This document shows positions 22,901 to 31,699 of a stretch of DNA of 64,000 nt, piece after piece; position 1 is the first letter of the stretch, and every line of letters begins with the position of its first letter. Position numbers and translations under genes: made by a program. Under the pieces are notes generated by a model. It made no database searches. It was not told where the DNA came from and saw only the letters and a program-made list of their open reading frames with translations. The stretch lies in the IMG/VR virus record IMGVR_UViG_3300049005_000030, positions 1-64,000 of that record. The stretch is one strand, 5' to 3'. This stretch comes from a virus.

Positions 22901-25900
22901 AGGCACTCCTCCGAATCCGGAGGCCGTTTCGGCGACGTCCACACAGGACGGACAACCGGCCGCCGTTCCCAACGCTGCCAACGAAACCGGCATCCCCGGC
23001 ACACCCGCCGCACCGCCGGCCACCCCGCACTCCGACACTGTTCCGACCCCACAGGAAGCCGCCCAGATCACCGCCGACGAACAGGGCGACGTCCAGGACA
23101 TCGGCGACTCCGCTCAAGGCGTGGTCGAGTCCGACGACGGCGAGTTCGAGGTGGAACCCGACATCGCCGAACGCCAGGACCGCATCGCCACCCTGCTCGG
23201 CCAGTCCGATAGCGGCAACCTCGACCTGGGCAGCCAGAACGACGACCAGTTGCGCTCAACCCGAGGCGACATCGTCGGCGAGATCCAGTTGCAGCGGTAC
23301 CTGGACAACCGCAACCGCCAGCGCGCCAACCCGCAGCCCACCACACCGGAACCGCCGCACGCCCCGGAGGGCGCCGCACCGGCCCAGGGAACCGTCGACG
23401 GCCACACCCCCGGCACCCAGGCGACGCCCGGCGCGCCGGTGCCGGCCGTTCCGGCCGAATCGGGGCCGCCGCCGCAGCGCCCTGGCGTCGCGGGCGCGGC
23501 CGAGGACTTCGCCGACGCCCTGGAATCCGGCGACAGCGAGAAGATCGACGCCGCGCGGGCCCGGCTGGCGTCCAGCCTGCGCCGGTCCAAGACAGACGCC
23601 GCCTCGGTCGGCGCGATGCGCGAGCTGGCCTCCGGCGAAGGCGACCCGAGTGCGGAGGACCTGCGAGCCGGCGCCCAGACGGTGCGCACGGAGGTGCGCG
23701 AGCGGCGCAACACCCAGGCTCGCAGCCGCCGCACCGCGCGCCGCTTCGAGCGCGACCACCTGCGCAACCTGCTGCACCAGGTCGAAGGCGAGATGGACCG
23801 CCGCAACATGCGGTACGACCCGGTGGCGCCGGAGTCCGGCGACGGCGCGGCCGCCTCCGGGACGTGGCGGACCGAGCTGCGCAAGCATTCCTGGTCCAAT
23901 CTCGGCTTCCAGGAAGACCATCTGAGCGGGGCCAACTTCACCGCCATGGTCTCCACCCCGGTCGACGCCAAAAACAACCCCACCGCTGGCGCGAACTACA
24001 CCTGGAAGACCATCGACAACGATGGCAACACCATCACCCAGGGCAATGGCACCGTCGACAACGCCACCGGCGCCCGCGACGCCATCGTCACCGCGCTCAA
24101 GGCGCAGCAGGCCCTGGGCAACCTGCCCGCCGACGCCGGGGTGCCCGAACCCAGCACTCCCCAGACCAGCTCGGCGCGCACCCATGCCGACGTGGCCGCC
24201 GCCGTCAGCCAGATGCAGGAGCGGCTGAGCACGGCCGAACGCGCCGTCAACCCCATCACGGGGGCCCGCGATCCGCTGGGCAAGCGCCCGACGCTGACCC
24301 CGCCCGCGCGACCCGCGTTCACCAGCCCCGACCAGGTGCGCCAACACCTGGCGACCCTGGCCGCCGACGGGTCGCAGACCCGCCAGCTCATCGCCCGGCG
24401 AGCCGTGAACGTGCAGTGGGACAACGTGCAGCTCACCCCCGGCGGCGGCCTCATGGTCGTCACCGTGGCCGGCGAGAAGGACCCGCAGCTGTGGCACACC
24501 GGCAGTGGCCGCTCGGCCATGTCGCTGATCTACCGGGGTTCCGGCGGCGCCTCCCGCCTGTCCGCGCCGGATCTGCTGCGCGCCGGCACGCTCATGGAGT
24601 CGCTGCCCGACGACAACGGGCACACCGTCGACTTCTCCAGGTCCGACGACAACAGCGTGATGACCAGCACGAGCGACTACACCGTGGGCGACCGCAGCGG
24701 CGTCGACGCGTTCGCTCGCAACGTCATGAGCGCGCTGGTCGCCGAGAAGATCAAGAACGGCCAGTGGGGCAGCCCCGTGGTCAGGGGCATGTCCTCCGAC
24801 GTCGCTCCGTTCTCGCCGGGCAGCAACCACACCCGCGCCGGCTACGTGCAACAGAACCGCGACGCCCTGACCACAATGCTGTCCAACTCCCTGACCGGCC
24901 GCCGCGTCAAGCCCACCGGCGAGGACGCGGACACCCTCAACGTCGCCACCGCCGCCCAGACCCTGACCAACCTGGGCGCGCCCGACGCGGCCGCCGTGCT
25001 GCTGCGCCGCCGCGCCGCCGAGGTGCGCGCCACCTTCGGCGGTGAGGCCGACGCGCACGGTGCGAGCACCCTGGACAACCTGGCCGCCGGCCACCTGTCC
25101 ACCTACTCACCTGTCCTGTCCCCCGGCGAGCGGCTGCTCAGCATCACCCAGGGGGAACGCGTCACCGTGGCCGACCCCGACGGCAACGCCCGTAGCTACC
25201 GGGTGCTGTCGCCGCCGCGCACCGGCACGTTCCCCGCCTATCGCACCGCCACCGTCATGGACGAGTCGACCGGCGAGACCGGCGTGCTCACCGTCGCCAA
25301 CAATGCCGCCGAGCAGCCGCAGATGACCATCAGTCCCAGCGCGGACCTGCCGGCCATGGTGCGCATCGACCTGCACTCGCCCACCTTTACCGTGACCGGC
25401 GCGGACGAACCGGCCCCCGCCAACGCCGACGAGGTGCGCGCGAACGCCATGGCCGAGGTGGACGCCATCCCGCATGAGGTGCTGGACGCGGCCGCCGCCG
25501 CCCTGCCCTCCACCAACACCGAGACCGCCGCGCGTCGGGCTCTGCCGGCCGACCAGCGGCCGCCCCGGCGCACCAGCCCGCGCGCGGTCCCCAAGACCGC
25601 GCCGGAGGCCAAGCCGGGCACCCCGGTCGCTGGCGAGCAGCACCTGGCGGCCACCCAGGCCAGCACGCTCAGCTCGTGGGTGGGCGCCGAGCACACGCTG
25701 TCCGACTCGGCCCCTGCCGGTGGATTTGACTCGCTGGCCTCATGGCGGGAGTGGGCCAGGGAGGCCGCCAGCGACCCGAACACGCCGCCGAAGGTGCAGC
25801 AGGGGCTGACCAATGCGTTGCTCAACGACGACTACCTGGAAGCGAACGGGGCACGTCTGTCACCGGGTGGTCACATGATCGTGTTCGGAAAGAACGGACA

Positions 25901-27005
25901 CGTGGTCTACGCCCGCGCTGGCATGACCGTGTTCCCGGCCGGCGTCGGCGCGGCATCCGCCATCGGCGTGGACAAGATCCCGCCCGACACCGGTATGGCC
26001 ATCGCCGACGGGATCGAGCGCAGCTCGTGGAACGGGCAGACCATCCGCTGGGGCGATGGGTACACAGCCGCCACCTCCGACATCAAGAAGGTTATGGAAA
26101 ACCTGCCGCGCGCCAGCGACAAGGTGGGGTACCGGGATCCGATGCTGTCCCCGGCCAAGCTGGCGTTCGCCGGCCAGGTGGCCGACGCCAAGACGCCCCG
26201 CGTGGGCGACATCGAGGCGCTGGAAGCACTGGCCAGCGGATCGGCCTCGCCGAACATGGCGAGCCCGGACGCCATCGGCGGCCTGCATCTACAGGACCGG
26301 GAGAACGCCTACCGGCAGATGGCCGGTGTGCGCGCCCGGGTGTTCTACTCCACCCCGGTCAAGCGGAACGAGCCCGCCGACACCAAGGCAGGCCAGAACC
26401 TGGCGAAGCGGGTGGCCACGGAAATGCGGATCGCCCAGTCGCTCTCGCAGGTCGCTCCGCTGGACGCCTCGCGCCGGCTGAACCGGGTGGCCGACGAGAT
26501 CGACGGCCAGAAGATCACTGAGGCCAACGGCGGTTCCGAGCACAACCCGGCCGCCGAGATGCGGGCGGCGGCCCGCGCGATCGCCGATGCCTACGACGAG
26601 AACAAGGTGACGCCGTTCGGGAAGCTTCGCCGCGCCGGAAATGTCGGTCTGGTCATGCCACGCTCGGCTCCGAAGGTGACGGCCGTTGGCGCGGGTACCT
26701 ACAGCCGTGACGACCGGGCCAAGGCGCTGGGCGAGATGCTGGCCCAGGGGGTCCAGTTCACGCGCGGCGAGGACGGGGCGACCATCGCCCGGTTCGGCGA
26801 CCAGGCTGTGACGACCTCGAACACGCCGGGGCAGTTCACCACCGCGTACGCGGGCGGCAACGGCAAGCCGGTGCAGGGCGGCATCGGGCTCCAGCCGGAC
26901 GGCAGTATCACGATGCGCTGGCAGGACCGGCTCACCCGCACCACGGTTCAGGCCACGATTCCGGCGGGCGGCTGGGATTTCCAGGACTCCACAGCCGAGG
27001 AATAA
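19923..27005 (+). CDS. Prohead protease fused to giant virion (polyvalent-type) protein, 2,360 aa
   Basis: Residues about 30-185 are an HK97-type prohead serine protease: TGTRDEVGDIVTPGAF, catalytic H81 in LGHDW, nucleophile S150 in KTAYSIGY, and DLYEYGPVLHGAH. Stand-alone members are usually about 200 aa; here 2,100 more residues follow without a stop. These include Pro/Ala-rich linkers, two 60-residue direct repeats starting at M456 and M648 (MSTTKLTTL and MSTNKLASL), coiled-coil stretches and several unrecognised globular regions (for example about 1300-1560 and 1900-2360). This suits a polyvalent protein that is packaged and cleaved. The GTG start follows AGGAAGG; P11 lies upstream. Confidence 0.85.
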   Translation: MTAPPIPALEYKTLSATLAAPTALNPSDTGDAVVVGYDDAKGTVDAVVAVTGTRDEVGDIVTPGAFKSSIASRHPKMCLGHDWNRPIGWPIDYKELLPGDPGLPAETADGKPWPAEAGGLWTRNQYMLDTQDGRDAYAHAKFYGNKTAYSIGYVVTKSRKALVDGLPTRIIDELDLYEYGPVLHGAHPLATQQSVKTAAPQGIENKVRLVHDAHYWGLPMGTPIHPGMKPRGAKAQKLERAGHAVSETEGAVDIPNDKLRIKPTARGKSKFKPDGALQAQLYGEIMSKIDEGEAPEDFSVDDPNGLNKKEGEYNPLDLMVANGVTPAEMENTLRNANWDDSRVGDSADNQDQINTFVDDVVGVYREKYNAALVQQNGNKDTATVADPADTGTDSAGVEGPTPDVPDTTAPGDANAGDTTAPAAPEATAPDHPQAAPGSTPPAAPAAAPGQPDAPGMSTTKLTTLPKHEAAAAAGSMSDQELAAHDTEMASRATQLGRDGQVSPNHQTVKDEVARRAGNPPQAPAAGPAAPAANAPAPTTAKPPRKLAAKPAAAIGAAKPGSVTQHPTGPDGKPDTTAEPVAKQGLVTDKVPPKMADGLAKAGLAEHTAEPGKMVLTPQGEQHHHAINGTTPPAPNGAPGEQAPTAPTMSTNKLASLNKQDVATAVGAMSDHELAGHDQELASRASQLGKPGQVTPNHQAVKDEIAQRPAPAPGGIPPTAAVGAPGMAPAVPGASAVPGEPAHANAVAAETLRTLPRDASGRVDLVNAPTSLVQTMRQAGIDDSGGAEQDEQSFTRALDALDQQYGQDPAMAHALTTARGFVTGEQPGARVIQKQAAADAKQLQTDETPVGDRADAARVLASALNKSGMAYMSDPSGNVRDSRPIPNALSKYAQALVSYHGALPPAKVAKPSGAPDYTPTGDASRLGELTDSQLAAEVGHAQGKLDEITKADPRRESGQHADAKLKLDAFQGEHSRRQQAGETRPDETAPDASGGTPPNPEAVSATSTQDGQPAAVPNAANETGIPGTPAAPPATPHSDTVPTPQEAAQITADEQGDVQDIGDSAQGVVESDDGEFEVEPDIAERQDRIATLLGQSDSGNLDLGSQNDDQLRSTRGDIVGEIQLQRYLDNRNRQRANPQPTTPEPPHAPEGAAPAQGTVDGHTPGTQATPGAPVPAVPAESGPPPQRPGVAGAAEDFADALESGDSEKIDAARARLASSLRRSKTDAASVGAMRELASGEGDPSAEDLRAGAQTVRTEVRERRNTQARSRRTARRFERDHLRNLLHQVEGEMDRRNMRYDPVAPESGDGAAASGTWRTELRKHSWSNLGFQEDHLSGANFTAMVSTPVDAKNNPTAGANYTWKTIDNDGNTITQGNGTVDNATGARDAIVTALKAQQALGNLPADAGVPEPSTPQTSSARTHADVAAAVSQMQERLSTAERAVNPITGARDPLGKRPTLTPPARPAFTSPDQVRQHLATLAADGSQTRQLIARRAVNVQWDNVQLTPGGGLMVVTVAGEKDPQLWHTGSGRSAMSLIYRGSGGASRLSAPDLLRAGTLMESLPDDNGHTVDFSRSDDNSVMTSTSDYTVGDRSGVDAFARNVMSALVAEKIKNGQWGSPVVRGMSSDVAPFSPGSNHTRAGYVQQNRDALTTMLSNSLTGRRVKPTGEDADTLNVATAAQTLTNLGAPDAAAVLLRRRAAEVRATFGGEADAHGASTLDNLAAGHLSTYSPVLSPGERLLSITQGERVTVADPDGNARSYRVLSPPRTGTFPAYRTATVMDESTGETGVLTVANNAAEQPQMTISPSADLPAMVRIDLHSPTFTVTGADEPAPANADEVRANAMAEVDAIPHEVLDAAAAALPSTNTETAARRALPADQRPPRRTSPRAVPKTAPEAKPGTPVAGEQHLAATQASTLSSWVGAEHTLSDSAPAGGFDSLASWREWAREAASDPNTPPKVQQGLTNALLNDDYLEANGARLSPGGHMIVFGKNGHVVYARAGMTVFPAGVGAASAIGVDKIPPDTGMAIADGIERSSWNGQTIRWGDGYTAATSDIKKVMENLPRASDKVGYRDPMLSPAKLAFAGQVADAKTPRVGDIEALEALASGSASPNMASPDAIGGLHLQDRENAYRQMAGVRARVFYSTPVKRNEPADTKAGQNLAKRVATEMRIAQSLSQVAPLDASRRLNRVADEIDGQKITEANGGSEHNPAAEMRAAARAIADAYDENKVTPFGKLRRAGNVGLVMPRSAPKVTAVGAGTYSRDDRAKALGEMLAQGVQFTRGEDGATIARFGDQAVTTSNTPGQFTTAYAGGNGKPVQGGIGLQPDGSITMRWQDRLTRTTVQATIPAGGWDFQDSTAEE

Positions 27006-27048
27006 AAGCCGATAATAGCGCGGCTAACAATTCAATAATTGGGCGACA

Positions 27049-27076
27049 CGCCGGGCGGCTACGAAAGCGCCCGGCG
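27049..27076 (+). terminator. Intrinsic terminator before major capsid gene
   Basis: Perfect 9-bp stem CGCCGGGCG/CGCCCGGCG with a 10-base loop, followed by TTTCCCGTCT. It separates the giant protein from the capsid gene. The rest of the 156-base gap is relatively AT-rich and may hold a capsid promoter (TTGGTA at 27106), but no convincing -10 is seen. Confidence 0.8.
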
Positions 27077-27161
27077 TTTCCCGTCTAATCTGCCCCTTAG
27101 CGCGCTTGGTACTGACCGGCGCGGAGTAGCCGTATCCCTCCGTGTTGAGAGGACACACACC

Positions 27162-28487
27162 GTGTCGACCATTGCCAAGGAACGCGACTCGCTGCGCAAG
27201 GTGCTCACCGAGAAGAAGGCACTACTGGACCAGATCGAGACCAAGGGACTGAAGGACGAGACCGGCAACGGCCACTACGTCATCAGCGCCGAGGCCGCTG
27301 GCGAGTTCCGCAAGGTCATCGGCGAGTGCAAGGACATCAAGGCCCGGCTGGGCGAGCTCGGCGAGTACGCCGAGATCGACGCCTACCTGAACAACCCGGG
27401 CGCCGAGTCCAAGGCCGCCCAGATCCCGGTGCAGCGCGGCATGATGGAGCGCAAGAGCATCGGCCAGCGGTTCACCGAGTCCGCCGAGTTCAAGGACCGC
27501 AGCTCCACCGGCGTCATGCACACCGCCTTCGAGCTCGGCGAGGACCTGACCTCCCTGGAACGCAAGGACATCTACACCGCCGCCGGTGGCACCCTGACCC
27601 GCTTCGGCTTCGGCACGGTCGAGCAGGAGCCGGTTGTCCAGCGGCCCTACCGCACCGACCGGGTGCGCGACCTGTTCCCGCAGGCCAACACCAACGCCAA
27701 CCTGATCGAGTACATGCGCGTCCTGGGCTACCTGGACGGCAACAACAACGCCGCGCCGGTCGCCGAACGCGACGCCGGTAGCCCGCAGAACTTCGGCCTC
27801 AAGCCCCAGACCAAGCTGAAGTTCCAGCCGGCCCAGTCCCCGATCCGGACCCTGGCCCACTGGGAAGTCGCGCACCGCAACACCCTCGATGACGAACCGA
27901 TGTTGCGTTCGATCATCGACAACGAACTGCTCTACGGCCTGCGGCTGGTCGAGGATGACCAGTTCCTCAACGGCGACGGCACCGGCGAGAACCTGCTGGG
28001 CATCCTGCGCACCCCCGGCGTGCAGGACTACCCCGGTTTCCCGCTGCCCAGCCCGTCGCCGGTGCAGGCCCTGGACACCCAGATCGACGCGGTGCGCCGC
28101 GCGGCCACCCGCGTCATGCTCGCCTACTACTCCCCGACCGGCGCCGTGGTCCACCCGTACGACTGGGAGACCATGGAGACCACCAAGACGACCCAGGGCC
28201 AGTACGTGATCGCCCTGAACGTCGCGGTGGGCGCGGAGAAGCGGATCTGGCAGATGCCGGTCGTGGCCTCCCCCGCCATGCAGCAGGGCGTGGGCCTGGT
28301 CGGCGCGTTCGGCCTCGGCGCGAAGATCTACGACCGCCAGCAGTCCAACATCCGCGTGGCCGAGCAGCACGAGGACCTGTTCATCCGCAACGCGGTGCTG
28401 ATCCTGGCCGAGCAGCGGGTGGGCCTGACCGTGTCCCGCCCGGAGTCGTTCGTCAAGATCGACCTGGTGGCGGGCGTCCACAGCTGA
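27162..28487 (+). CDS. Major capsid protein, HK97 fold, 441 aa
   Basis: An N-terminal helical scaffold-like arm (residues about 5-80: LRKVLTEKKALLDQIETKG and LGELGEYAEIDAYL) precedes the capsid domain. The latter has AAGGTLTRFGFGTVEQEPVV, AHWEVAHRNTLDDEPMLRSI, DDQFLNGDGTGENLLGIL, and a beta-rich C-terminus (VGLTVSRPESFVKIDLV). This is the phage_capsid/HK97 layout, and the arm is probably removed by the protease encoded just upstream. GTG 27162 follows GAGAGGA; the upstream in-frame ATG at 27039 is rejected because it lies before the terminator. Confidence 0.93.
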   Translation: MSTIAKERDSLRKVLTEKKALLDQIETKGLKDETGNGHYVISAEAAGEFRKVIGECKDIKARLGELGEYAEIDAYLNNPGAESKAAQIPVQRGMMERKSIGQRFTESAEFKDRSSTGVMHTAFELGEDLTSLERKDIYTAAGGTLTRFGFGTVEQEPVVQRPYRTDRVRDLFPQANTNANLIEYMRVLGYLDGNNNAAPVAERDAGSPQNFGLKPQTKLKFQPAQSPIRTLAHWEVAHRNTLDDEPMLRSIIDNELLYGLRLVEDDQFLNGDGTGENLLGILRTPGVQDYPGFPLPSPSPVQALDTQIDAVRRAATRVMLAYYSPTGAVVHPYDWETMETTKTTQGQYVIALNVAVGAEKRIWQMPVVASPAMQQGVGLVGAFGLGAKIYDRQQSNIRVAEQHEDLFIRNAVLILAEQRVGLTVSRPESFVKIDLVAGVHS

Positions 28488-28500
28488 CCGAGCACGACAC

Positions 28501-28529
28501 GACGGCCCCCGCCGGGTGCGGGGGCCGTC
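28501..28529 (+). terminator. Intrinsic terminator after capsid gene
   Basis: Perfect 11-bp stem GACGGCCCCCG/CGGGGGCCGTC with a 7-base loop, 13 bases after the capsid stop. Confidence 0.88.
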
Positions 28530-28555
28530 GCACGTCCCGACCTACCCTGAACCGC

Positions 28556-29008
28556 ATGGCCCAGCAGAGAAACCCCGACAGCGCGGCACTGAAGAACCGC
28601 CGCACCGCAGCCGCCAACGCGAACACCCCGCCAGCTGAACCGCCACTGGCCGACGTCCCCGTCTCCATCGGCGAAGAGGCGGCACGCCGGTACCCCGTCC
28701 TGTTCGACCCGCGCGAACCCGCGTTCCAGCCGGTCGAGGCGTCAGGGTTCGCACCGCCCGGGATCGTCGACGACCGGTACGTCATCGCGCCGTGCGACGC
28801 CAGCGAGCACATCTACCCGCCCGGCTGCCGCACGCCGGTCACGCGCAGCCTGTGGCGCGCCGGCCAGCACGTGCCCCGGCACGTGTTCGAGGCGTGGGAG
28901 GTCCGACAGCAGGCGCTAGCCGAGGACCAGGCCGAGGCCGAGACGCCGCCCGTCCCGCAGCCGGAACCGTCGGCCGACACCACGACCGTCGCGCCCGCCA
29001 CGTCCTGA
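28556..29008 (+). CDS. Hypothetical virion-block protein, 150 aa
   Basis: The protein has disordered N- and C-termini rich in Ala, Pro and Thr, and a central part (YPVLFDPREPAFQPVEAS ... PPGCRTPVTRSLWRAGQHVP). The family is unknown; by position after the capsid gene it may be a head accessory protein. There is no Shine-Dalgarno; TACCCT ends 7 bases before the ATG, suggesting a leaderless transcript starting just after the terminator, though no -35 is evident. Confidence 0.65.
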   Translation: MAQQRNPDSAALKNRRTAAANANTPPAEPPLADVPVSIGEEAARRYPVLFDPREPAFQPVEASGFAPPGIVDDRYVIAPCDASEHIYPPGCRTPVTRSLWRAGQHVPRHVFEAWEVRQQALAEDQAEAETPPVPQPEPSADTTTVAPATS

Positions 29009-29057
29009 CCGGCGCGCCCACCCGGGCTGGTCCGCGCCCTGTGCGACGATCACGGCC

Positions 29058-29531
29058 GTGAGCGTGCGCCGCGACAGACTGGTGATTCCCCAGGGCAGTT
29101 ACTGGGAAGCCAGCTGGCGCGTGCGCGACGCGGCCGGCGCCCCCGTGACCGACCTGTCCGGGTGGAGCGTGCGTGGCCAAATCCGAGCCACTGTCGATTC
29201 CGACGTGGTGTTGTACGAGTGGAGTGTTGCCGCCGGCAACGCCGCCCTGTATGCCCCGTTCGTCAGCCTGATCGTGTTCGACACCGACTCGGACGCCTGG
29301 ACGTGGCAGGACGGTGTGTACGACATCGAGGTCACCGATCCGGGCGCGCGGGTCTACCGGCTGGCGGAAGGTGACGTGTTCGTCTCCCGCGAGGTGACCC
29401 GCGACCCCGGCCGCACCCCGGCCGCCGCACTGTGGACCGGTTCCGGTGCACCCAGCGGCATCGTCGGAGCCGTAGCCGGCGACGACTACCTGGACACCGC
29501 CAGCGGCGACATCTACACGTTGGAGGCGTGA
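29058..29531 (+). CDS. LtfC/BppU-like beta-sandwich fibre or baseplate protein, 157 aa
   Basis: The N-terminal 115 residues match the pattern of fibre-associated beta-sandwich domains in actinophages: IPQGSYWEASWRVRDAAG, LSGWSVRGQIR, AWTWQDGVYDIEVTD, YRLAEGDVFVSREVT. The C-terminus (SGAPSGIVGAVAGDDYLDT) is Gly-rich, as in fibre linkers. The GTG start has no good RBS; GACGAT ends 7 bases upstream. It directly precedes a fibre gene, so a role in fibre attachment is inferred. Confidence 0.65.
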   Translation: MSVRRDRLVIPQGSYWEASWRVRDAAGAPVTDLSGWSVRGQIRATVDSDVVLYEWSVAAGNAALYAPFVSLIVFDTDSDAWTWQDGVYDIEVTDPGARVYRLAEGDVFVSREVTRDPGRTPAAALWTGSGAPSGIVGAVAGDDYLDTASGDIYTLEA

Positions 29532-29533
29532 CC

Positions 29534-31096
29534 ATGACGGCCACGTGGGTCAAGGTCGGCAACATCAAGGGCCCGGCGGGCGACCCCGGACCACCCGGTG
29601 GCGGGCCCGCCACCCCGACCGTGCTCGGTGGCGTCAAGCTGGCCGGCGACCTGACCGGCGACGCCAACGCGCCCACCGTTGTCGGGCTGGCCAACAAGTA
29701 CGTCAAGCCCGGCCCCGGTATCCCGTACGCCGACCTGGTGACCGCCGTACGCGCCAGCCTGGACAAGGCCGACTCGGCGGTGCAGCCGGCCGGCCTGACC
29801 ACAGCGCTGTCGACCAAGGCCGATCTGGTGCACGTCCACGTCCAGTCCGACGTCACCGGGCTGGTCACGGCACTGGCGGCCAAGGCTGATGTGTCGGCCC
29901 TGGTCACCAAGGCGGACCTGGTCGGCGGCACCGTTCCGCAAGCCCAGATACCGGCCATCGCCATCACCGAGTTCCTGGGCGCGCCCGCCAGCCAGTCCGC
30001 GATGCTCGCGCTGACCGGCCAACGTGGCGACTGGTGCACGCGCAGCGACACCGGCACCAACTGGCAGCTGATCGCCGACGATGCCAGCCAGCTGAGCAAC
30101 TGGCGTGAGCACACATACCCGGCCTCGCCGGTGAGCAGCGTCGCCGGCCGCACCGGCACGGTCGTGCTCGCGCGCGGCGACGTCGGACTGGGCGCCGTCG
30201 ACAACACCGCCGATGTGGACAAGCCGGTGTCGACGGCGCAGGCCACCGCCATCACCGCGAAGTACACCAAGCCCGGAACCGGCATTCCGGCCACCGACTT
30301 CGCGGCCGCCGTGCAGACCAGCCTGGGCCGGGCGGACACGGCGCTGCAATCCGCGCCGGTCACCAGCGTGGCCACCAAGACGGGCGCGGTCACCCTGGCC
30401 AAGGGCGACGTCGGGCTGGGCAACGTCGACAACACCGCCGACACGGCCAAGCCGATCAGCACCGCCACCCAGGCCGCGCTCGACCTCAAGGCCGCCTTGA
30501 CCGTCACCGACGGGCTGAACACCCGCCTGACCGTCGTGGAGGCCAAGCCGTCGCTGCCCAGCTCGGTCTACCCGGCTTCGGCCTACGGGTTTTTCACCGC
30601 CTCGGCCAACCTCGACTCGTTCGGCAAGGACCCGAGCTCGGCCAACGAAGCGTTCTTCGCCCGGATTTTCGTGCCCGCAGGCAAGGCCATCAGCGCCATA
30701 GCCGCCTACGTGGTCGCCGCCGGCACGTTCGGCGGCACCCCCGCCCTGAACGGCTTCTCGATCTTCGCCGACGACGGCCAGACCCAGCTCTACACCTCAC
30801 CCAACGACGACACCATGTGGCAGGCGGCCGGCTGGGTCGTCAAAACCCTGGGGTCCCCGATCCCGGCGCAGGGCGCCGACCGGTTCGTCTACGCGGGCAA
30901 GTCCGTGCGCGGCTACAGCGTGCAGCCCAGCATGGCCTACCTGGTGTTGCCGGCCACCATGACCGAGGGCGGCGGCAACGGCGTGAGCAACCGTCGCGCC
31001 TTCTACAACACGATCTCGGCGTGGCCGGCCACATTCACTCCCAGCACCTACGGGAACGCCTCCGCTGGCTACATCCCGTGCATCGCGCTGGGCTGA
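29534..31096 (+). CDS. Tail fibre-like protein with collagen-like start and repeats, 520 aa
   Basis: A short collagen-like stretch (KGPAGDPGPPGGGPATP) near residue 12 leads to repeated shaft modules: GDVGLGAVDNTADVDKP and GDVGLGNVDNTADTAKP, the GLGNVDNTSD-type repeat typical of fibre shafts. The C-terminal 180 residues form a probable receptor-binding domain. ATG 29534 follows the previous stop by 2 bases. It is unusual to find a fibre between capsid and connector genes; another fibre set lies at 45293-50852. Confidence 0.85.
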   Translation: MTATWVKVGNIKGPAGDPGPPGGGPATPTVLGGVKLAGDLTGDANAPTVVGLANKYVKPGPGIPYADLVTAVRASLDKADSAVQPAGLTTALSTKADLVHVHVQSDVTGLVTALAAKADVSALVTKADLVGGTVPQAQIPAIAITEFLGAPASQSAMLALTGQRGDWCTRSDTGTNWQLIADDASQLSNWREHTYPASPVSSVAGRTGTVVLARGDVGLGAVDNTADVDKPVSTAQATAITAKYTKPGTGIPATDFAAAVQTSLGRADTALQSAPVTSVATKTGAVTLAKGDVGLGNVDNTADTAKPISTATQAALDLKAALTVTDGLNTRLTVVEAKPSLPSSVYPASAYGFFTASANLDSFGKDPSSANEAFFARIFVPAGKAISAIAAYVVAAGTFGGTPALNGFSIFADDGQTQLYTSPNDDTMWQAAGWVVKTLGSPIPAQGADRFVYAGKSVRGYSVQPSMAYLVLPATMTEGGGNGVSNRRAFYNTISAWPATFTPSTYGNASAGYIPCIALG

Positions 31097-31139
31097 CCAG
31101 GGGTTTCGCGACAACTGCGAGAGAGAGAAGGGAAATCCA

Positions 31140-31481
31140 GTGGCATTCACGAACAACGCTAAGAATGCTGCGGTGGACGGTATCGCGGCTGCCGCGACCT
31201 ACATTTCACTGCACACCGCCGACCCGGGCACGACCGGCACCAGCGAGGTTTCCGGCGGGTCGTATGCCCGCGTGCAGACCACGTGGGCGGCCGCGTCCGG
31301 CGGTTCCCGCGCGGGCAGCCAGGCCGTGATCAACGTCCCGGCGTCCACGACCATCACCCACTGGGGCATCTGGTCGGCCAGCACCGCCGGCAACTTCCAT
31401 TTCGGCGGCACGCTGCCCGCCTCCGAGACCTACGGATCGGCCGGCACCTACGGCCTGACCCCGACGATCACGGTGTCCTGA
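31140..31481 (+). CDS. Tail fibre/decoration-like protein, 113 aa
   Basis: A small beta-rich protein (ISLHTADPGTTGTSEVSGGS, then ITHWGIWSASTAGNFHFGGT). This pattern is common in phage tail fibre-like or decoration proteins. The GTG start has AAGGGA upstream. Its stop overlaps the next ATG (TGATG). Confidence 0.7.
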   Translation: MAFTNNAKNAAVDGIAAAATYISLHTADPGTTGTSEVSGGSYARVQTTWAAASGGSRAGSQAVINVPASTTITHWGIWSASTAGNFHFGGTLPASETYGSAGTYGLTPTITVS

Positions 31482-31699
31482 TGGCGACCACGGCGAAGGT
31501 GACGGTGGCCCGCAAGGACCCGGCGGGCAGCGGTGAGACGGATCTGGTGTTCTCGGCCGACTACGCGGACGGCCGGAACAAGGAGTGGGCCAAGTACACG
31601 CCCAGCCTCGACCTGCGGATGCGTGTGCTGGACAGCGTGGCCGAGCAGTTCTCCCTCGGTCAGGCTTTCCTGCTGACCTTCGAGCCTGCGGACGAGTGA
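31481..31699 (+). CDS. Small hypothetical virion-block protein, 72 aa
   Basis: A beta-rich small protein (TTAKVTVARKDPAG ... VAEQFSLGQAFLLTFEPADE) without a family I can name. It starts inside the previous stop and its own stop overlaps the next GTG, so it is translationally coupled on both sides. Confidence 0.6.
   Translation: MATTAKVTVARKDPAGSGETDLVFSADYADGRNKEWAKYTPSLDLRMRVLDSVAEQFSLGQAFLLTFEPADE

Noticed and set aside
20751-23117. 788-codon minus-strand open frame opposite the giant virion gene
   Set aside because: It is an antisense shadow created by very high GC and Ala/Pro-rich coding on the plus strand; it has no RBS, no promoter and a composition of Gly/Arg/Val repeats.
23256-25094. 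612-codon minus-strand open frame
   Set aside because: Same reason: antisense shadow of the giant protein, with no start signal and a protein made mainly of Gly, Ala, Val and Arg.
27106-27138. A palindromic-family promoter for the major capsid gene
   Set aside because: TTGGTA and an ACCGGCGCGG stretch are present, but no TANNNT lies 18 bp downstream and the right half-site is missing.
27039-27161. An N-terminal extension of the capsid protein from ATG 27039
   Set aside because: The extension would be encoded through the terminator stem at 27049-27076 and has no RBS, while GTG 27162 has GAGAGGA at good spacing.
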